Positions 12,179-25,639 are shown, counted from the stretch's first letter. The stretch: DNA of 64,000 nucleotides from Onchidella celtica (GCA_963931925.1 OZ007579.1:30960519-31024518), one strand, 5' to 3'. Notes: generated by a model not told the origin, from the letters alone. Made by a program: numbers and translations.

Positions 12179-12439
12179 ATTATTGTCTTTTACAATGGGG
12201 AGGGCAAAGAAACAAACCAAAAAAACTAAGTTGCAGTCTAAAAAATTTTTTTAAAAAAACAGGTTCCAAAATAAATACATAGACAAGGAAGTAAATATAA
12301 AATAAAAAACAACAACAACAATCAAGCTCGCCCAATTTTGAACAAGTCCCTACCACTGCTCATACAGCTCGGATTGGCCTGAAATGTATGTTACAGGTGC
12401 TACCCTTTCGACCCGCAGAAGGCTCTTTTCAGACTGACC

Positions 12440-12617
12440 AATCCCCCAAACACACATACACACATACACACACACACACAATCACACATACGCACACCCA
12501 CCATCCATTTCAAAGGGATCCCTCTCCCCCCCCCACCCGCAAATATCTCTCTCTCTCCCTCTCTCTCTCTCTCTCCCCCTCTCTCTCTCTCTCTCTCGCC
12601 CGCTCTCTCTCTCTCGC
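12440..12617. repeat. CA and TC microsatellites
   Basis: A (CA)n-rich tract (about 12450-12500) is followed by C- and (TC)n-rich sequence (12525-12617). Confidence 0.9.
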
Positions 12618-12907
12618 CTCATGTTCTAAGTCCACCAAATCTGTTTACGCGTTCTCTGGCCGACATGAGATTTTCCACATCAACTGTCTGACCATGTCAT
12701 GGGCTTGACCTGATGACCACAGCAACAACAAGAACTGACCACAGGTCATAGAGATCTCCATAAATCATGGCATGTTTTCTCCCCTCGCCTTTCCACACAA
12801 CCCAACCGTGTAAATATCATGGACATACGACCTTCTGTCTTGGCTCTTGGTTTTAGTTTCAGTTTGGAGCAAACACGTCGGCGCGGTCACGGCCATAACG
12901 AGGGTAC

Positions 12908-13127
12908 GTGCCATATTGTTGTATGCCACATTTTGTCCATTTTGAAAGTGGTTTTCTCACTTGTAATATTATCCATAAATATCATTCAAATCGGTTCAAA
13001 ACTTTTTGAGATATTGTGTTTGGGATGTCATGTTGTATGCGTATTGGTTCTAATTTTACACAACTTTGAATCCTCATTTTATCAAAAAGCCGAAAATGCA
13101 CCTACAATAATGTGGAAAATACCTGGC
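12908..13127. mobile_element. Foldback element, CATATTGTTGTATG family, copy 1
   Basis: Left end CCATATTGTTGTATGCCACA and right end ACAATAATGTGGAAAATACC are imperfect inverted repeats. Related elements lie at 31492-31680 and 43790-44058. The interior phrases 'atcattcaaatcggtt' and 'gaaagtggttttctcac' are shared with the third copy. This copy abuts the 35-bp minisatellite. Confidence 0.7.
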
Positions 13128-13133
13128 GATCTT

Positions 13134-13580
13134 GTGCTAGGAAGAAACAAGGAATACACGGCAATATTGTGCTAGAAAGAAACAAGGAATACACGGCAAT
13201 ATTGTGCTAGGAAGAAACAAGGAATACACGGCCATAATTATTGTGCTAGGAAGAAACAAGGAATACACGGCAATATTGTGCTGGAAAGAAACAAGGGATA
13301 CACGGCAATATTGTGCTAGAAAGAAACAAGGAATACACGGCAATATTGTGCTAGGAAGAAACAAGGAATACACGGCAATATTGTGCTAGGAAGAAACAAG
13401 GAATACACGGCAATATTGTGCTAGAAAGAAACAAGGAATACACGGCAATAATTATTGTGCTAGGAAGAAACAAGGAATACACGGCAATATTGTGCTAGAA
13501 AGAAACAAGGGATACACGGCAATATTGTGATAGGAAGAAACAAGGAATACACGGCAATATTGTGCTGGGAAGAAACAAGG
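13134..13580. repeat. 35-bp minisatellite, ~13 copies
   Basis: Units begin GTGCTAGGAAGAAACAAGG and end CACGGCAATATT. Starts fall at 13134, 13169, 13204, 13243, 13278 and onward. Two units carry a short ATTATT expansion. There are no variable spacers, so this is not a CRISPR-like array. Confidence 0.95.
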
Positions 13581-13804
13581 CTATAGATTTAAAAGTAACA
13601 GAATGGCCTACAGAAGGAGACCCTACAGGAAGAGCCCTCCGACCACTCGCCCTGCCCTCAGAGAGCACAGACTTCCATGGCCTTCTCTACCGTGTTACTG
13701 CATAGCAGAACGTATATAAATACGCCAATCGAGATCAAATTCAGTTTATCATTATTTAGCAAACTGAGTGTGCTCTCTTTTGCTTTTAACCTGGGTTAAT
13801 ATCC

Positions 13805-13987
13805 TTGTCCACAACATCCGCTCCGGTATTTTTACGAAAAATTACGTATGAAAAATTCTCTTTGTCTCTATAGCGGTGAGGAGCAATGAGGAACGGATGC
13901 TGTGGACAGGTGTATACAGAGGCAAAGAATGCTTTACTTTTTCATTCGTCATTTTCCGTAAACTAGCGGAGCGGATGCCGTGGACAA
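13805..13987. mobile_element. Terminal-inverted-repeat foldback element
   Basis: Left end TTGTCCACAACATCCGCTCC is mirrored by GGAGCGGATGCCGTGGACAA at the right end. A second copy of the right-end motif (GGAACGGATGCTGTGGACAG) sits inside near 13892-13911, suggesting nesting or internal duplication. No clear target duplication is seen. Confidence 0.75.
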
Positions 13988-14280
13988 CAGCAGTTATTGT
14001 GTAGAACGATTAACAGTGTCTTTCGATGGCTGCATGATAAACTATAGTATCTCGACTCTTTTTCCAAAACTGGAGATATTTAGTCTAGTACGCTTGCGGC
14101 CCTTGATAGCCTGAAGGTTATGTTATACGTTGGGGGTTAAATTCTGGAAACTAAGCGTTAAAAGAGATTGGTATTTTTGTTTGTTTTTTAATATCGTAAT
14201 TAGTATGCCCGATAAAGAAAGTTATTCAGTAGCTCCTGAACGGGGCGCTTGTTTTGGTCATCAGAAAATGGACATCGAAA

Positions 14281-14930
<650 letters not shown>

Positions 14931-15360
14931 TTTATCCTACTATGTATCTATTCTACTGTTTTTTTTTCTTTTGCGTCTTGTATGAAATGTCGTTTTTGGG
15001 TGTATACAGCCTTTTGCCCAAGGACAGCAGTACTGTAGAGATCCTAGTCTCATTGTCTCAGGTGCCTTTGGGCAGTAGAGAGCAAAGAGGTATGTTATGT
15101 CCACTTTCAGACAAATGACCAGCTCTGTTCAGTACTATTCACTGGAATTCTCCGCTTCAGTGATGACAGAATAGGAGGTGTGTCTGTCTAACCAGCCTTG
15201 TGGACAGTCCATTCACAGCCCCACCCCTCTTGACCTGTAGTCGTTGCCTGTGCCTACAGCCAGGGTAACTTCACAGTGCTTCGGTTAGGCTGATGATGCC
15301 TCACACAAATGTAACATATCTCCATCTCACAGACACTTGGAAACAAAACTTACCATTATT

Positions 15361-15650
<290 letters not shown>

Positions 15651-16794
15651 TAAATGAAGGTAAACTGCATACCTATCAAACCAGCGCCATTGTTAAAACT
15701 ATAATCTTGTCCATCCCATTGTGGTTGCCCAAGCTTACAGCTAGGATAACTTAACAGTGCTATGAAACTTTAATAACGGATTTTCATCCCTGACAAACCT
15801 TCCCTATCTCCACTTCTTTGGCATTCGTCAGGTGCAAAACGTGTGCATATATACGATGAATGTTTCAGCTGCTTATAGTGTGAATGAACTGATATTAGCC
15901 TCACACTGTCTCGATCTCTCAGGCACTAAGGGACAAAACTTACAAATCTGAGGCAGCTTGAGAAGTCGAATAAAAAGCTATAAAATCATTATGTCCAAAT
16001 GAAGAGAAAAAAACAAAAAACAACACCTATCTCCTCAAACCAATCAATGCTCAGCTGCCTAGAAACCTAAATCCAATTATGGAAGTGGACTTCACACAAG
16101 AAAAAAATATTTATGAGTTTGTCGAGACCTTCCTGTAACGAACAGATTTCCCGCATTTTTCACTCTCGTAGAGCCTCGCATACTCACACAAGTTTAAAAA
16201 AGAAATCATATCCCATTACACTCAATAAGGGCATCATAGGCCACGTACGCGTCTAGATTTGCATGTTTGCATGCAGACCAAGGTTGGTGTAGGCACCAGA
16301 TCGGAGGCTCGCCGTCCATACATTTTGCTTTACACTGACACAATGGACACTTCCCACACCGCGACAATGCTGGTCGAAGAGCTCACGAACATTGCTTTGG
16401 TCACGTAGAAGAAGAAAAAATAAAAGGAGAAGAGTGGGAAAGGGAAGATACAAAAGAGGTGAAACAGCTTTAGGTTGTAATCCTTCGGGAACGTAAAGAT
16501 CTCACACCAACTGAGTCCGTCAAAGATGAGAACTCTTACCTATAATCCCGTGGCGCTGCTCAGTTTGGCCATAGAGATCGGCACTCAGTTTGAATGGAAG
16601 ACTAAAGCATGTCATCCAATGAAGGTTGCCTGAGAGAGGAAACGAAATCTTAAGTGTTCGCAGCATACTGTCCTGTTATGGAAAAAGACCGTATGAACCA
16701 AAAACAACAACAACAAAAATTAAAAGAGTTTGGCGTTGCACCCCACGTTATTTATGTTCGGTTTCTATTTTTGGATGACCAAAAGAAAGCATTA
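15651..16794. other. Non-coding stretch with a partial MITE
   Basis: No gene seen. About 16255-16400 resembles part of the palindromic element at 45764-45967 (shared 'ggttggtgtaggc', 'acactgacacaatggacac'). Confidence 0.5.
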
Positions 16795-16998
16795 AGCCGT
16801 GTTTACATGTATACACAAACGGAAACAGCAACGGAAACGTTAAAAAAATCCATCAAATAGTAAAAAAAATTAGAGTGTATCCACGTGTACGGAAATGTCG
16901 TGTTCGTATGTATAAAAACATTTTTTCTGTTTCACTACTTCAAGGGGTTTTGGCGTTTCCATTGCCGTTTCAGTTTCCGCACACATGAAAACTCGGCT
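16795..16998. mobile_element. Harbinger-like MITE with TTA target, copy 1
   Basis: Left end AGCCGTGTTTACATGTATAC, right end CACATGAAAACTCGGCT, both flanked by TTA (16792-16794 and 16999-17001). Sub-terminal ACGGAAAC motifs are repeated and inverted. The same family occurs at 40963-41146. A 3-bp TTA duplication fits PIF/Harbinger. Confidence 0.85.
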
Positions 16999-17001
16999 TT
17001 A

Positions 17002-18200
17002 GACATACACATTTATAACTCTGATAGAGTACATGGTGCTAAAAGATATATTTCACTTAGATTGGCGTATACGGTATTTTCTCACAAAACGGCAGCACAG
17101 TGACATGCCAGTCGCAATGCGTTTTTTCCTGTTTTAAAAATCCTTTTCAGCATGACGAGATAATCAGAAAATTTGCATGGATATTTTAAACATTTTCGCA
17201 GTAATCCCCTCTTGACAGCTAGCAGTAGGGGGATTTGATTAAAGTGTGAATTGTTTGCCAGAGTGTGGGTTGATTCACCGACTGGCAGGACGTGGTTTTT
17301 TGTTGTTTTTTTTGTCTCGCGTATACTGAGCAGATCCCTCAGAGTTGTTTATAAGATCAAACAACGCCCTTTATTCGTTCTACAGCAAAAGACAAAAAGT
17401 ATCTTTTCATACTGGGTGAGGAATTCCTACAGGAAAAGTTATGTTAGTACAGATATAGATACAGGGACACCCCGGAGACATTTTTATTAAACGTGGTCTA
17501 ATTACAACATTGTATTGAAAAAATACTGAGTTGTATTCACCGCGAAACTGTGCAAAAATTTTCTCTTTTACCGTTTACCGGGTTTCTTCCGAGGATATCT
17601 GTGCTCAATGCCCTGTTGGCACCCTTGGAGTGGAGACAGACGTTATTGTGGTCTCTCAAAGATCCGGACATGACAATGAGGCCTGTAACAAATTTCTGTG
17701 CCACTCTTGCAGCACGGTTGTAGAATATTCGTCACGGCCTAGTGTTGGAAATGAAATGAAAAATTCAGCTGTGATGTGTTTGCAGTGGGCGAGTGATGTA
17801 TTTCTTTCACTGACGTCGGTACGTTAGACAAAAAAAACCATGTATTATTTCGTGCGTTTTTAGTATTTATGTCATTTTGTAATTGTTATGGATTGTAGGG
17901 GGGCCTGAGTATTTTTACACAAGGATGTACAATGTCCTGTGCTAATTATCATTCTCATTATTATTATTATTATTGTTAGCATATTATTATTATTATTATT
18001 TACCCATGTTTAGAACTTAGCAAAATACATAGATATAGAAAGATTGGAGATCTACATTTTAAAAACAAGTTTTTCTTGATTAAAAAAACAACAAAACAAC
18101 AAATTGATTTTATCACTCATAAAAATACATTTTTACTACGATAAGTGTGAAAATCAAATCCTCGTCCGTTTGGCTAAATTTTGCTTACAGATTACAAAAA
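17002..18200. other. Non-coding stretch, nothing recognised
   Basis: An open frame at 17531-17827 has no motif I recognise and no splice context. An ATT trinucleotide tract sits at 17955-18000. Confidence 0.5.
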
Positions 18201-18201
18201 A

Positions 18202-21200
18202 GGGGGGGAGGGCAGTTCTGTTATATTATAGTAAAAAATTGTATCATACTTTGGGGGGGGGGGGGCAGTTCTGTTATATTATAATAAAAAATTGTATCAT
18301 ACTTTGAGGGGGGGGGGGGCAGTTCTGTTATATTATAATAAAAAATTGTATCATACTTTGGGGGGGGGGGGCAGTTCTGTTATATTATAATAAAAAATTG
18401 TATCATACTTTGGGGGGGGGGGGGGCAGTTCTGTTATATTATAATAAAAAATTGTATCATACTTTGGGGGGGGGGGGCAGTTCTGTTACATTATAATAAA
18501 AAATTGTATCATATTTTGGGGGGGGGGGGCAGTTCTGTTATATTATAATAAAAAATTGTATCATACTTTGGGGGGGGGGGCAGTTCTGTTATATTATAAT
18601 AAAAAATTGTATCATACTTTGGGGGGGGGGGCAGTTCTGTTATATTATAATAAAAAATTGTATCATACTTTGGGGGGGGGGGGCAGTTCTGTTATATTAT
18701 AATAAAAAATTGTATCATACTTTGGGGGGGGGGGGCAGTTCTGTTATATTATAATAAAAAATTGTATCATACTTTGGGGGGGGGGGGCAGTTCTGTTATA
18801 TTATAATAAAAAATTGTATCATACTTTGGGGGGGGGGGCAGTTCTGTTATATTATAATAAAAAATTGTATCATACTTTGGGGGGGGGGGGCAGTTCTGTT
18901 ATATTATAATAAAAAATTGTATCATACTTTGGGGGGGGGGGGCAGTTCTGTTATATTATAATAAAAAATTGTATCATACTTTGGGGGGGTGGGGGGGGGG
19001 CAGTTCTGTTATATTATAATAAAAATTGTATCATACTTTGGGGGGGGGGGGGCAGTTCTGTTATATTATAATAAAAAATTGTATCATACTTTGGGGGGGG
19101 GGGGGCAGTTCTGTTATATTATAATAAAAAATTGTATCATACTTTGGGGGGGGGGGGGCAGTTCTGTTATATTATAATAAAAAATTGTATCATACTTTGG
19201 GGGGGGGGCAGTTCTGTTATATTATAATAAAAAATTGTATCATACTTTGGGGGGGGGGCAGTTCTGTTATATTATAATAAAAAATTGTATCATACTTTGG
19301 GGGGGGGGGCAGTTCTGTTATATTATAATAAAAAATTGTATCATACTTTGGGGGGGGGGGGGCAGTTCTGTTATATTATAATAAAAAATTGTATCATACT
19401 TTGGGGGGGGGGGGGGCAGTTCTGTTATATTATAATAAAAAATTGTATCATACTTTGGGGGGGGGAGCAGTTCTGTTATATTATAATAAAAAATTGTATC
19501 ATACTTTGGGGGGGGGGGCAGTTCTGTTATATTATAATAAAAAATTGTATCATACTTTGGGGGGGGGGGGCAGTTCTGTTATATTATAATAAAAAATTGT
19601 ATCATACTTTGGGGGGGGGGGGGGAGCAGTTCTGTTATATTATAATAAAAAATTGTATCATACTTTGGGGGGGGGGGGGCAGTTCTGTTATATTATAATA
19701 AAAAATTGTATCATACTTTGGGGGGGGGGGGGCAGTTCTGTTATATTATAATAAAAAATTGTATCATACTTGGGGGGGGGGGGGAGGGGCAGTTCTGTTA
19801 TATTATAATAAAAAATTGTATCATACTTTGGGGGGGGGGGGCAGTTCTGTTATATTATAATAAAAAATTGTATCATACTTTGGGGGGGGGGGCAGTTCTG
19901 TTATATTATAATAAAAAATTGTATCATACTTTGGGGGGGGGGCAGTTCTGTTATATTATAATAAAAAATTGTATCATACTTTGGGGGGGGGGGCAGTTCT
20001 GTTATATTATAATAAAAAATTGTATCATACTTTGGGGGGGGGGGGGCAGTTCTGTTATATTATAATAAAAAATTGTATCATACTTGGGGGGGGGGGGCAG
20101 TTCTGTTATATTATAATAAAAAATTGTATCATACTTTGGGGGGGGGGGCAGTTCTGTTATATTATAATAAAAAATTGTATCATACTTTGGGGGGGGGGGG
20201 CAGTTCTGTTATATTATAATAAAAAATTGTATCATACTTTGGGGGGGGGGGAGGCAGTTCTGTTATATTATAATAAAAAATTGTATCATACTTTGGGGGG
20301 GGGGGGGCAGTTCTGTTATATTATAATAAAAAATTGTATCATACTTTGGGGGGGCTGGGGCAGTTCTGTTATATTATAATAAAAAATTGTATCATACTTT
20401 GGGGGGGGGCTGGCAGTTCTTTTATATTATAATAAAAAATTGTATCATACTTTGGGGGGGGGGGGCAGTTCTGTTATATTATAATAAAAAATTGTATCAT
20501 ACTTTGGGGGGGGAGGGCAGTTCTGTTATATTATAATAAAAAATTGTATCATACTTTGGGGGGGGGGGGCAGTTCTGTTATATTATAATAAAAAATTGTA
20601 TCATACTTTGGGGGGGGGGGGCAGTTCTGTTATATTATAATAAAAAATTGTATCATACTTTGGGGGGGGGGGCGGGAAGTTCTGTTATATTATAATAAAA
20701 AATTGTATCATACTTTGGGGGGGGGGCAGTTCTGTTATATTATAATAAAAAATTGTATCATACTTTGGGGGGGGGGGGCAGTTCTGTTATATTATAATAA
20801 AAAATTGTATCATACTTTGGGGGGGGGGGGGGCAGTTCTGTTATATTATAATAAAAAATTGTATCATACTTTGGGGGGGGCTGGGGCAGTTCTGTTATAT
20901 TATAATAAAAAATTGTATCATACTTTGGGGGGGGGGGCAGTTCTGTTATATTATAATAAAAAATTGTATCATACTTTGGGGGGGGGGGGCAGTTCTGTTA
21001 TATTATAATAAAAAATTGTATCATACTTTGGGGGGGGGGGGCAGTTCTGTTATATTATAATAAAAAATTGTATCATACTTTGGGGGGGGGGCAGTTCTGT
21101 TATAATATAATAAAAAATTGTATCATACTTTGGGGGGGGGGCAGTTCTGTTATATTATAATAAAAAATTGTATCATACTTTGGGGGGGGGGGGCAGTTCT

Positions 21201-21370
21201 GTTATAATATAATAAAAAATTGTATCATACTTTGGGGGGGGGGGGAGGGCAGTTCTGTTATATTATAATAAAAAATTGTATCATACTTTGGGGGGGGGGG
21301 GGGGAGGGCAGTTCTGTTATATTAGAATAAAAAATTGTATCATACTTTGGGGGGGGGGGGGGCAGTTCGG
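18202..21370 (+). repeat. G-tract minisatellite, about 60 copies of ~51 bp
   Basis: Each unit is a G run of about 9-16 nt followed by a near-invariant 40-nt segment beginning CAGTTCTGTTATATTATAAT and ending TTGTATCATACTTT. The G run is always on the + strand. Most length variation lies in the G run; rare interruptions are CTGGGG, GAGG or CGGG. A shared variant (TTATAATATAAT) recurs two units apart (about 21100 and 21202), showing recent two-unit duplication. Two of three + frames lack stops in the unit, giving spurious ORFs. Confidence 0.98.
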
Positions 21371-21379
21371 GGAAAAAGG

Positions 21380-22225
21380 GGGGGGGGTATATACACACGC
21401 CTGAGAACGGAACGAAATCGAAATTATACCTAGACGAAAGAAATCGCACGAAAACAGTTCTTATTTTGTAAATGCACGAAAACGACACTAATACCGGCAT
21501 CACTGTACCTTCATCAGCCATTTCTGTCCGGTCTCATGACGGTGTCTGGTATGCTTTTTATGGATTTTCATTTTTATCCTTTTTCTCATTTCGGAGCAGC
21601 GTAACCGAAGTTGAAATTCCTCCAAACTTCACTTGCAAGATAACTTTTATAAACCACTGTAACAGAGGTGGTCAGAACATAATTCTTTATACCTGGGTTT
21701 GTACGTAAATGAAGGAGATAAAGCCTTGACCTAGTGATAAAATAGGCTTGTAAAACTTTTACAGTTTGTTCAACTGTGAACAAATCAATGTTGAGGGAGA
21801 AAAAAAAAAAGTAAACAACAAACCCCAAACACTTAACATGGTTTAACTTGTGTGAGCCCATCATTATTTCACTGGCTCATCGTTATCTAATCTGCCCTTA
21901 AATGAATGACAAATACAATCTTTAATCAGCCACCCTGGACAAAAGTTATTAAGTCACAATCATATCAACCTGTAGTTCCTGGTTAAAAATGACTGATCAT
22001 ATCAATTTCCTTGATATTACTTTCAAAAGCAAATCATCTTGATATTTTCTAAGCAGTGCAGATTACAATTACACCAGCAGCATAATAATGATATTGAAGG
22101 TCAAAGAGCCGCATGTGGCTTCCGAGCCGCGATTTGGCCACCGCTGGTTGCTACAAAAAAAGAGTCGCAGCAAAGCTTGAATCAAAGTTTTATTGTTTCG
22201 TTTCTGTGTTATTTTTCACAAGAGG
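21380..22225. other. Non-coding stretch, nothing recognised
   Basis: AT-rich sequence to the right of the G-tract satellite. No coding or mobile-element signature that I can support. Confidence 0.5.
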
Positions 22226-22720
22226 CTTTCCAGCCCACAACTTTTTTATTCTTTTTGTCACGTTTTGTCCTGACGGTCATGAAGGTTTCTTGTGTATGAG
22301 AGGCTTAAGGACTGAAGGAAACGTAGAGCTATACAGGACACATTCGTTGGAAATTCTTACATTTATCTTCCAGACAACACGGCGATGCTCTCCAACATAC
22401 AACTTCTTTTATTCTTTTCGCTGCATTTTTGACTGAACTTTCATAAAGGTTACTAGTGTACAAAAGGCTCAAAGAATATTAAAGCCAAACTTCATAAGAG
22501 GACACATTGATAGGAGATTCTTGCCTTTATCTTCCAGGCAACTTTGCGATGCTTTCCAGCATACAATTTTTTTCCCTTTTTTGCCAAATTTTGACTGAAT
22601 TTTCATAAAGATTGCTCGTGTAAGAGGCTTAAAGGAATGTTAAAGCCAAACTTCATAAGAGGACATATTCACAGGAAATCCGTGCCCTTATCTTCCAGAC
22701 AATTTTGCGGTGCTTGTCTG
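22226..22720. repeat. ~164-bp tandem repeat, 3 degenerate copies
   Basis: Units begin CTTTCCAGCCCACAAC, CTCTCCAACATACAAC and CTTTCCAGCATACAAT at about 22226, 22389 and 22553. Each carries 'ttttgactgaa', 'aaagccaaacttcataagagg' and 'ttatcttccag' segments in the same order. Confidence 0.85.
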
Positions 22721-23870
22721 TAGATACAAAAGACACAGAACAATATTCAGTGCCACAGACCGACAACAAAAAAATCCTCACACGTAACACGCATTCTTTG
22801 GTAGACAGTGGGAGTTATAGTCACTGGCCTGTTTTTTTCTACGGTAACCCTTCTTGACAACCGAGCGAGAAAAACCTATTCATGTTATTTGCACTGCCAT
22901 CCGCTCTCTGAAAATTAGTAGTTGGAAGGCAAACATAACTAGTACTTTTTATGTCCGCTCAGGAAAGCAATAACGATAGACGCAGGCGTGTCGTCGCAGA
23001 TTAGATACCCACTCACGTTACAGACCCCAAATCCTGTAGAATTCATGCACAAACACACAAACACACAGGTACGCAGTAATAAACAAAATGCCTGGTTTAA
23101 GGTTTGGGTTTAACTGTACGTCAGCACGACAGCGGCCACTTTGCGCTTTTCACGGGGTTTGGGATACTTGAGCTTGATACTCAGAGATTAGTTAATTGAA
23201 TTTTCACAAATAAAATTTAAAATTCCATATAAAACTGTTATATCGTTAAAGTTCTTAAAATGTGATTATCAAGCTGTTTCACAGTTCCGATTTATTCTAA
23301 CTCCTTATCATATTTGGCGAATGACGCCAGACTCGACTCTCCGAAATGTAAAAACCCTCACAACGCCTTTTAGAGCGCATAGTGCTTCCGCTTTCGCTTT
23401 TCCTTTCAGTCTGACGTTTTTCGGCAGAAGTGCCGAAAGCGAGCCGAAAACGACATGAAACCTTAACTACTGTGTGTCTGGGCTCTTACTTCGCGCGTGA
23501 ATTACTCTCAGCATGTAGTCCCGCCCGTCCAGAAGAGCCCTTTAGTGTGGTCAAGTGTGAGGAATGTAGGGCAGCGTAACACCTGAGCTTACAAATGTAG
23601 TACAGTAAAAACGTTGACATCTCCCAGTCATGTCTGGGTAGTTGAACTTGTGGCTGTAGGCTTAGGGCCCACCCAGTAAGTAGGGCTTGCGTGAGCATTG
23701 AAGGCAAGGTGGGTATCCTCAGTGTCTGAAAGGCGTACATGGGGAGAGGGAAAAATAAAGGTAAACAGAAGCTCGAGGGATACAGGGCAGTAAGAAAATA
23801 ATTCAATGAAAAGATGAGGCGATCAGAATCGTATGCCCAGTTACAGCTCAGAAAAGAGGGAGTGAAAGGA
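22721..23870. other. Non-coding; partial MITE at ~23340-23485
   Basis: The 23340-23485 segment ends GTGTGTCTGGGCTC, which mirrors the left end of the TIR element at 38771, and shares its interior ('catagtg-ttccgc', 'ggcagaagtgccgaaagc'). The remainder shows nothing recognisable. Confidence 0.5.
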
Positions 23871-23879
23871 AGAAAGAAG

Positions 23880-24010
23880 AAAAACCAAGTGAATAAGGCG
23901 GGGTTTGAACCTGCGACCTCTGCTACGGCACCAATCGCCTTGCCAGGAAGAAGAAAACCAATACGCTTAACCGTTGGGAAATCTCTGCGTCTCTCAAAAA
24001 GAGACGATTG
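23880..24010 (-). mobile_element. tRNA-like SINE head
   Basis: On the minus strand the segment has a B-box-like GAGGTCGCAGGTTCAAACCC and an upstream CAACGGTTAAGCG A-box-like motif. An overlapping minus-strand frame contains 'EVAGSNPA', the usual translation of tRNA-like B boxes. It does not fold into a clean tRNA by eye, so a tRNA-derived SINE or tRNA pseudogene is the better reading. Confidence 0.6.
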
Positions 24011-24190
24011 CAGCCGAACTAGCAAGGTGCGTTTTGTGGGGAAGTAGTATTCTTTTTGTGTTTGCTTTGTGTCGCTAATTTCTCCACGCAATCCTTTCTT
24101 TCCCACTTGGTAGATGAAAACCTTTTTCAATTTTACTTCTCAACCGCATTATAATGAAAATTTTTTCTTAGCCTACTATTTAAAATCAAT

Positions 24191-24313
24191 AAGAGAGAGG
24201 GGGAGAGAGGAAGAGAGAGGGAGAGAGAGAGAAAGAGAGAGAGAGGGGGGGGGGGGAGAGAGGAAGAGAGAGGGAGAGGGAGAGAAAGAGAGAGGGAGAG
24301 AGAGAGAGAGAGA
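24191..24313. repeat. GA-rich microsatellite
   Basis: GAGAGA blocks interrupted by a run of G. Low complexity on both strands. Confidence 0.95.
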
Positions 24314-24760
24314 ACTCAATTTTCTAAGAAAAAAAAAAGCCAATAAAGTGGAGAGAGACCATTCTTCCATTTATTTTGTGGGCACTTTTAGCGATTATTT
24401 CAAACCTTAAATTTATTTACCTTCGCAAACAGATGGGAATAAAAGGACGGGTTCGGGGGTGGGGCCAGGGGGTGGGAGAGACAAACTGTACGCCCCGCCA
24501 GTACTGGAAACTCCCTGAGATTTTATTGTTCAGGAGTCACAAACAGCGACCTACCAAAGTGTTGACTTAGTACTGCAGTTAAGTTGGAGATAAGGGATGG
24601 CTGAAGTATATATATCAAATACTTCACTAGATAATCTACTCGGACCGACTATCACTTTTTTCCCTCCTAGTCATTTACTTTACGTGCCGGAATTTTCATT
24701 CATCTTACGTTCAGAAGCAATGACGCCAAGACGCCAAGCATTCGTAACAGGACTACGTCT

Positions 24761-25003
24761 CCTTGGAATGACACGGGTATATCTCCAGTTTTTGGTTGAA
24801 CTGAGTTACACACCACACACAACTTCTACAGGTCTTCTCTCTTGAGAGGATCAAAGTATCAAGCGGATTCGATGTGTAATTTGTAAGTATTGCTAAAAAG
24901 AAAAGAAATTCGTATCACTAAAAGCCACGAGCATTTGAAACGTCAATCACTAATTTCTCAAAAAGTTGATGGAAGGGAGTTAGAACCTTGTCATTCTAAG
25001 GGA
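24761..25003 (+). mobile_element. TIR repeat family (CCTTGGAATGACA), copy 1
   Basis: Left end CCTTGGAATGACACGG and right end CTTGTCATTCTAAGGG are inverted repeats. The interior ('caaagtatcaagcggattcg', 'gtgtaatttgta') recurs at 33877-34095 and inverted at about 32150-32430. Non-coding, superfamily not determined. Confidence 0.7.
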
Positions 25004-25294
25004 ACTACTAGTGTCCTCTTCTTTATCATTTTTTAAAGCTGTTGTTAGGGGACGTGGCAACACTGTTGATTCCACGCGTATCGACCATGTCGTTCCAATG
25101 GATCAAATCAACACTGTCGAGAGGGGGAAAGTGCACCATGGGCTAGGCACTTTCTCCAACCCACAGCCCAGGCATGCAGCACAAAACTGTTTAGCTGCTG
25201 ACCGTCTGCCAAGATGAAAAGAGCCAACTATGTTAGGGGAACATTACATAGACTAATTACAAATCCAAATAGAGAAAAAAAACTGATTTGCGTT

Positions 25295-25620
25295 AGAGAG
25301 TATGTATTTATACAGAGATCTCACTTCCGCCAATTCGCGAAACTAGGTCGCTGCGGTAAAACAAGAATTGAAAGAGACCGCCTTCACCAAATATTGTGTG
25401 CATATCTGTTTACTGTGGTTTGTTCATATTTTTTGGGCTGGTTGAAACTATTTACAACAGTTTGTAAGCTCTTATACCCCTTGGAAATGCACAAACCGTT
25501 TACCGCAGGGACCTACTTTCCGCTCCATGCTAACAGTGGTTTTGCAGAGCCTCCCGTGTCTCGCAGTGTAAATCGACCAATAATGAAACCTCACTATACA
25601 TATGGCCTACATACTCTCAG
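25295..25620 (+). mobile_element. ~330-bp hAT-like MITE, copy B
   Basis: Ends AGAGAGTATG and CATACTCTCAG, flanked by TTTGCGTT and GTTGCGTT (7 of 8 match). The interior matches the copies at 11848-12178 and 36291-36616. Confidence 0.85.
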
Positions 25621-25639
25621 GTTGCGTTCACTGTTCATC

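Noticed and set aside
13134-13580. CRISPR-like look of the 35-bp array (and the 23-bp array at 47086)
   Set aside because: Units are directly adjacent with no variable spacers and the context is animal DNA.
17531-17827. 98-codon frame with several Cys pairs
   Set aside because: No recognisable domain, spacing does not fit a known zinc finger, and no splice context.
18104-21008. Several 60-137 codon frames with repeated YYNKKLYHTLGGG or CYIIIKNCIILWGG
   Set aside because: They are readings of the G-tract satellite; frame changes with each G-run length.
23486-24130. 214-codon minus-strand frame
   Set aside because: It crosses a tRNA-like SINE head (EVAGSNPA reading) and has no protein family motif.
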